DNA from: an uncultured Salinimicrobium sp.
Lineage (GTDB): Bacteria > Bacteroidota > Bacteroidia > Flavobacteriales > Flavobacteriaceae
Direction: 5' to 3'
Assembly (NCBI GenBank): GCA_946887025.1
Contig: CAMPJY010000049.1
Location: 1 to 15,852 of the forward strand
Length of the DNA stretch: 15,852 bases
Shown here in pieces: positions 14,257 through 15,852 of the stretch. The translations under genes were made by a program, and so were the position numbers. The notes beneath the pieces are model-generated. The model was given only the letters and a program-made list of their open reading frames with translations. It was not told the origin of the DNA and made no database searches. Every line of letters begins with the position of its first letter. Positions within the stretch are counted from its first letter, which is position 1.

Positions 14257-15837
14257 ATGATAAATAAAATTTCCACCAGGAGCCTGTTGCTTTTTATGAG
14301 TTTCGGCCTCTTGAGTCAGCTCAATAACGCGCAGGAGCTCAGTTCCAAAGAAATAGATTCTGTAGTAAAGAAAACCATGGAGACCTTCAATGTTCCCGGG
14401 ATCGCGGTGGCGGTGCTCAAGGACGGGGAAGTGATCCATTCCGAAGGTTATGGGATCCGTTCCCTGAAATCCGGCGGAAAGGTGGACGAGAATACTCTGT
14501 TCGGGGTGGCTTCCAATACCAAGGCGGTCACTGCGGCAGCGCTCGCGCAACTCGTGGATGAAGGAAAAATCGACTGGGACAGCAAAGTTACCAGCGTGAT
14601 TCCGGAATTCAAATTGTACGATCCTTACGTGACCAGCGAATTCACCGTCAGGGACCTGCTGACCCACCGCAGCGGACTCGGACTGGGCGCCGGGGATCTG
14701 ATGGTCTTTCCTGCTTCCAACGTGACCACTACCGATGAACTGATACACAACCTCAGATATCTGAAACCTGTTTCCTCCTTTCGGTCCCAGTACGACTACG
14801 ACAACCTGCTGTACATAGTGGCAGGGGAGATCGTGGCGAGGGTTTCGGGGGAGACCTATGAGGATTATGTGGAAGAGCATATCCTGGAGCCTTTGAACAT
14901 GGACCGCACCGCCATGTCCTGGCACGAAATCGAGGATTATTCCAACGTGATCGACGGCCATGCTCCGGTTGACGGGGAACTGGTGCCTGTGGGCCTCAGT
15001 TTCACCGAAGCTGCCAATGCCGCCGCGGGGATCTATTCCTCCATCACCGATATGAGCAAATGGGTACAGTCCCAGCTCGATGAGGGGCGCTATGGGGAGG
15101 ACCTGGAAAACAGACTTTTCAGCAAGGAACAGCACGAGGAAATGTGGACGCCACAAACCATTGTGGGAACAGGGAAGGGGCCTTACAATACCCACTTTAA
15201 AGCCTACGGTTTAGGCTGGTTCCTCAGTGATGTCAACGGCTATCTGCAGGTGACCCATACCGGGGGGCTGCTGGGGATCGTGAGCCAGGTGACGCTGATC
15301 CCGGAGCTGGAACTGGGGATCATCGTCCTTACCAATCAGCAGTCGGGGGCAGCATTTAATTCCATCACACATTCCATTCTGGATGGGTATTTTGGAATTG
15401 AAGGCAAGGATCGCATCAATACCTACAATGAATCCCGTCTGAAATGGGAGGTTGAAGGCAAGAAAGTGGAAGACAAGGTGTGGGCCGAAGTGGAGGAGCA
15501 GCAGGCCGCGGGAGGTTGTGAAGTGGAGCTTTCCAATTTCGCAGGCACCTATACCGATCCCTGGTTTGGGAAAGTGACGATCACCGAGGAAGGGGATCAT
15601 CTGCGATTTGTTGCGGAGAATGTTTCGGATTTGGTGGGAGATATGAGCTATTATAAGGGGAATACCTTCATCGTGAAATGGGATGACCGCAGTCTTTTGG
15701 CCGATGCCTTTGTTATCTTCAGCCTCGATAAGCAGGGGGAAGCCAATGGTTTCCTGATGGAGGCGGTGTCGCCAAATACAGATTTCAGTTTTGATTTCCA
15801 GGACCTGGATTTTTCCAAAGAAGAGGAGAAAGAATAG
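14257..15837 (+). CDS. Secreted serine hydrolase with C-terminal DUF3471-like domain
   Basis: I start at the ATG at 14257 because it gives a normal signal peptide (MINKISTRSLLLFMSFGLLS, ending NNAQ), for 526 residues. The frame is open upstream to 14128, but that extension runs through the inverted repeat and would bury the signal. The beta-lactamase-family core (about 30-380) has S86-N-T-K89 in FGVASNTKAVTAAALAQ, RDLLTHRSGLGLG, the YxN motif Y181-D-N183, and H334-T-G in VTHTGGLLG, so all three active-site motifs are intact. Residues about 420-526 form a beta-rich module (SNFAGTYTDPWFGKVTI) resembling DUF3471, commonly found after this core in Bacteroidota and in D-aminopeptidase-like enzymes. 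The likely role is a periplasmic esterase, peptidase or D-amino-acid-linked hydrolase; the substrate is unknown. It is divergent from the 430-residue paralogue, which has changed second and third motifs. The final six residues are mostly glutamate. Confidence 0.92.
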   Translation: MINKISTRSLLLFMSFGLLSQLNNAQELSSKEIDSVVKKTMETFNVPGIAVAVLKDGEVIHSEGYGIRSLKSGGKVDENTLFGVASNTKAVTAAALAQLVDEGKIDWDSKVTSVIPEFKLYDPYVTSEFTVRDLLTHRSGLGLGAGDLMVFPASNVTTTDELIHNLRYLKPVSSFRSQYDYDNLLYIVAGEIVARVSGETYEDYVEEHILEPLNMDRTAMSWHEIEDYSNVIDGHAPVDGELVPVGLSFTEAANAAAGIYSSITDMSKWVQSQLDEGRYGEDLENRLFSKEQHEEMWTPQTIVGTGKGPYNTHFKAYGLGWFLSDVNGYLQVTHTGGLLGIVSQVTLIPELELGIIVLTNQQSGAAFNSITHSILDGYFGIEGKDRINTYNESRLKWEVEGKKVEDKVWAEVEEQQAAGGCEVELSNFAGTYTDPWFGKVTITEEGDHLRFVAENVSDLVGDMSYYKGNTFIVKWDDRSLLADAFVIFSLDKQGEANGFLMEAVSPNTDFSFDFQDLDFSKEEEKE

Positions 15838-15852
15838 GTAAGGATCTTTTTT

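Noticed and set aside
14248..15195. 315-codon open frame on the reverse strand opposite the second serine hydrolase
   Set aside because: It is fully antisense to a gene with all active-site motifs intact, and its translation has no domain-like pattern; it is a codon-bias shadow.
12735..15837. Beta-lactam resistance locus
   Set aside because: Both proteins belong to the broad serine hydrolase family; the YSL/WGG motifs in one and the DUF3471-like module in the other fit esterase or peptidase roles better than a resistance enzyme.

Overview
The window looks like chromosomal DNA of a member of the Bacteroidota, most likely Flavobacteriaceae. The evidence is one perfect Bacteroidota-type promoter (TTTG, 19 bases, TATTTTTG) ahead of sbcD and a similar candidate facing the other way. 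Genes have little Shine-Dalgarno signal. There is a lipoprotein with an acidic stretch after the lipid-bearing cysteine, a LytTR/LytS pair of the Bacteroidota type, a secreted protein with a carboxypeptidase-like regulatory domain, and serine hydrolases with the usual signal peptides. Base composition is moderate (roughly mid to upper forties % GC by eye). No rRNA, tRNA, CRISPR array, integrase or transposase was seen.

Left part (1-5423): a sulfotransferase-like gene runs leftward off the window edge. It is divergent from an sbcD-sbcC pair (DNA end-processing nuclease/ATPase) over a 308-base intergenic region with promoter signals in both directions.

Middle (5424-9676): an uncharacterised, probably surface-exposed lipoprotein with a strong terminator; a small secreted protein, possibly PepSY-like, with its own terminator; then a LytTR response regulator overlapping by 4 bases a LytS-type sensor kinase. 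The two intergenic regions before the secreted protein and before the regulator share a TTCACATC-like direct repeat. It occurs three times at an exact 42-base period in the first region and as a 42-base-spaced pair plus one more copy in the second. This is the best candidate for a new regulatory element here and suggests, without proving, that these genes share control.

Right part (9678-15837): a small HisKA/HATPase kinase with no usable start codon and a damaged ATP-lid motif converges on the LytS gene, leaving one base between the stops. Further right are an intergenic stretch of short tandem repeats, a secreted carboxypeptidase-regulatory-domain protein, an intergenic three-hairpin element, and a two-gene operon of a secreted serine hydrolase and a tyrosine/dual-specificity phosphatase. 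This operon is divergent from a second serine hydrolase with a C-terminal DUF3471-like domain. The spacer between the two hydrolases carries an imperfect 17-base inverted repeat.

Most genes are familiar. The unexplained material is in the spacers (42-base periodic repeats, triple hairpin, heptamer array, inverted repeat) and in the apparently decaying kinase. I found no clear multi-gene novel defence or biosynthetic system.
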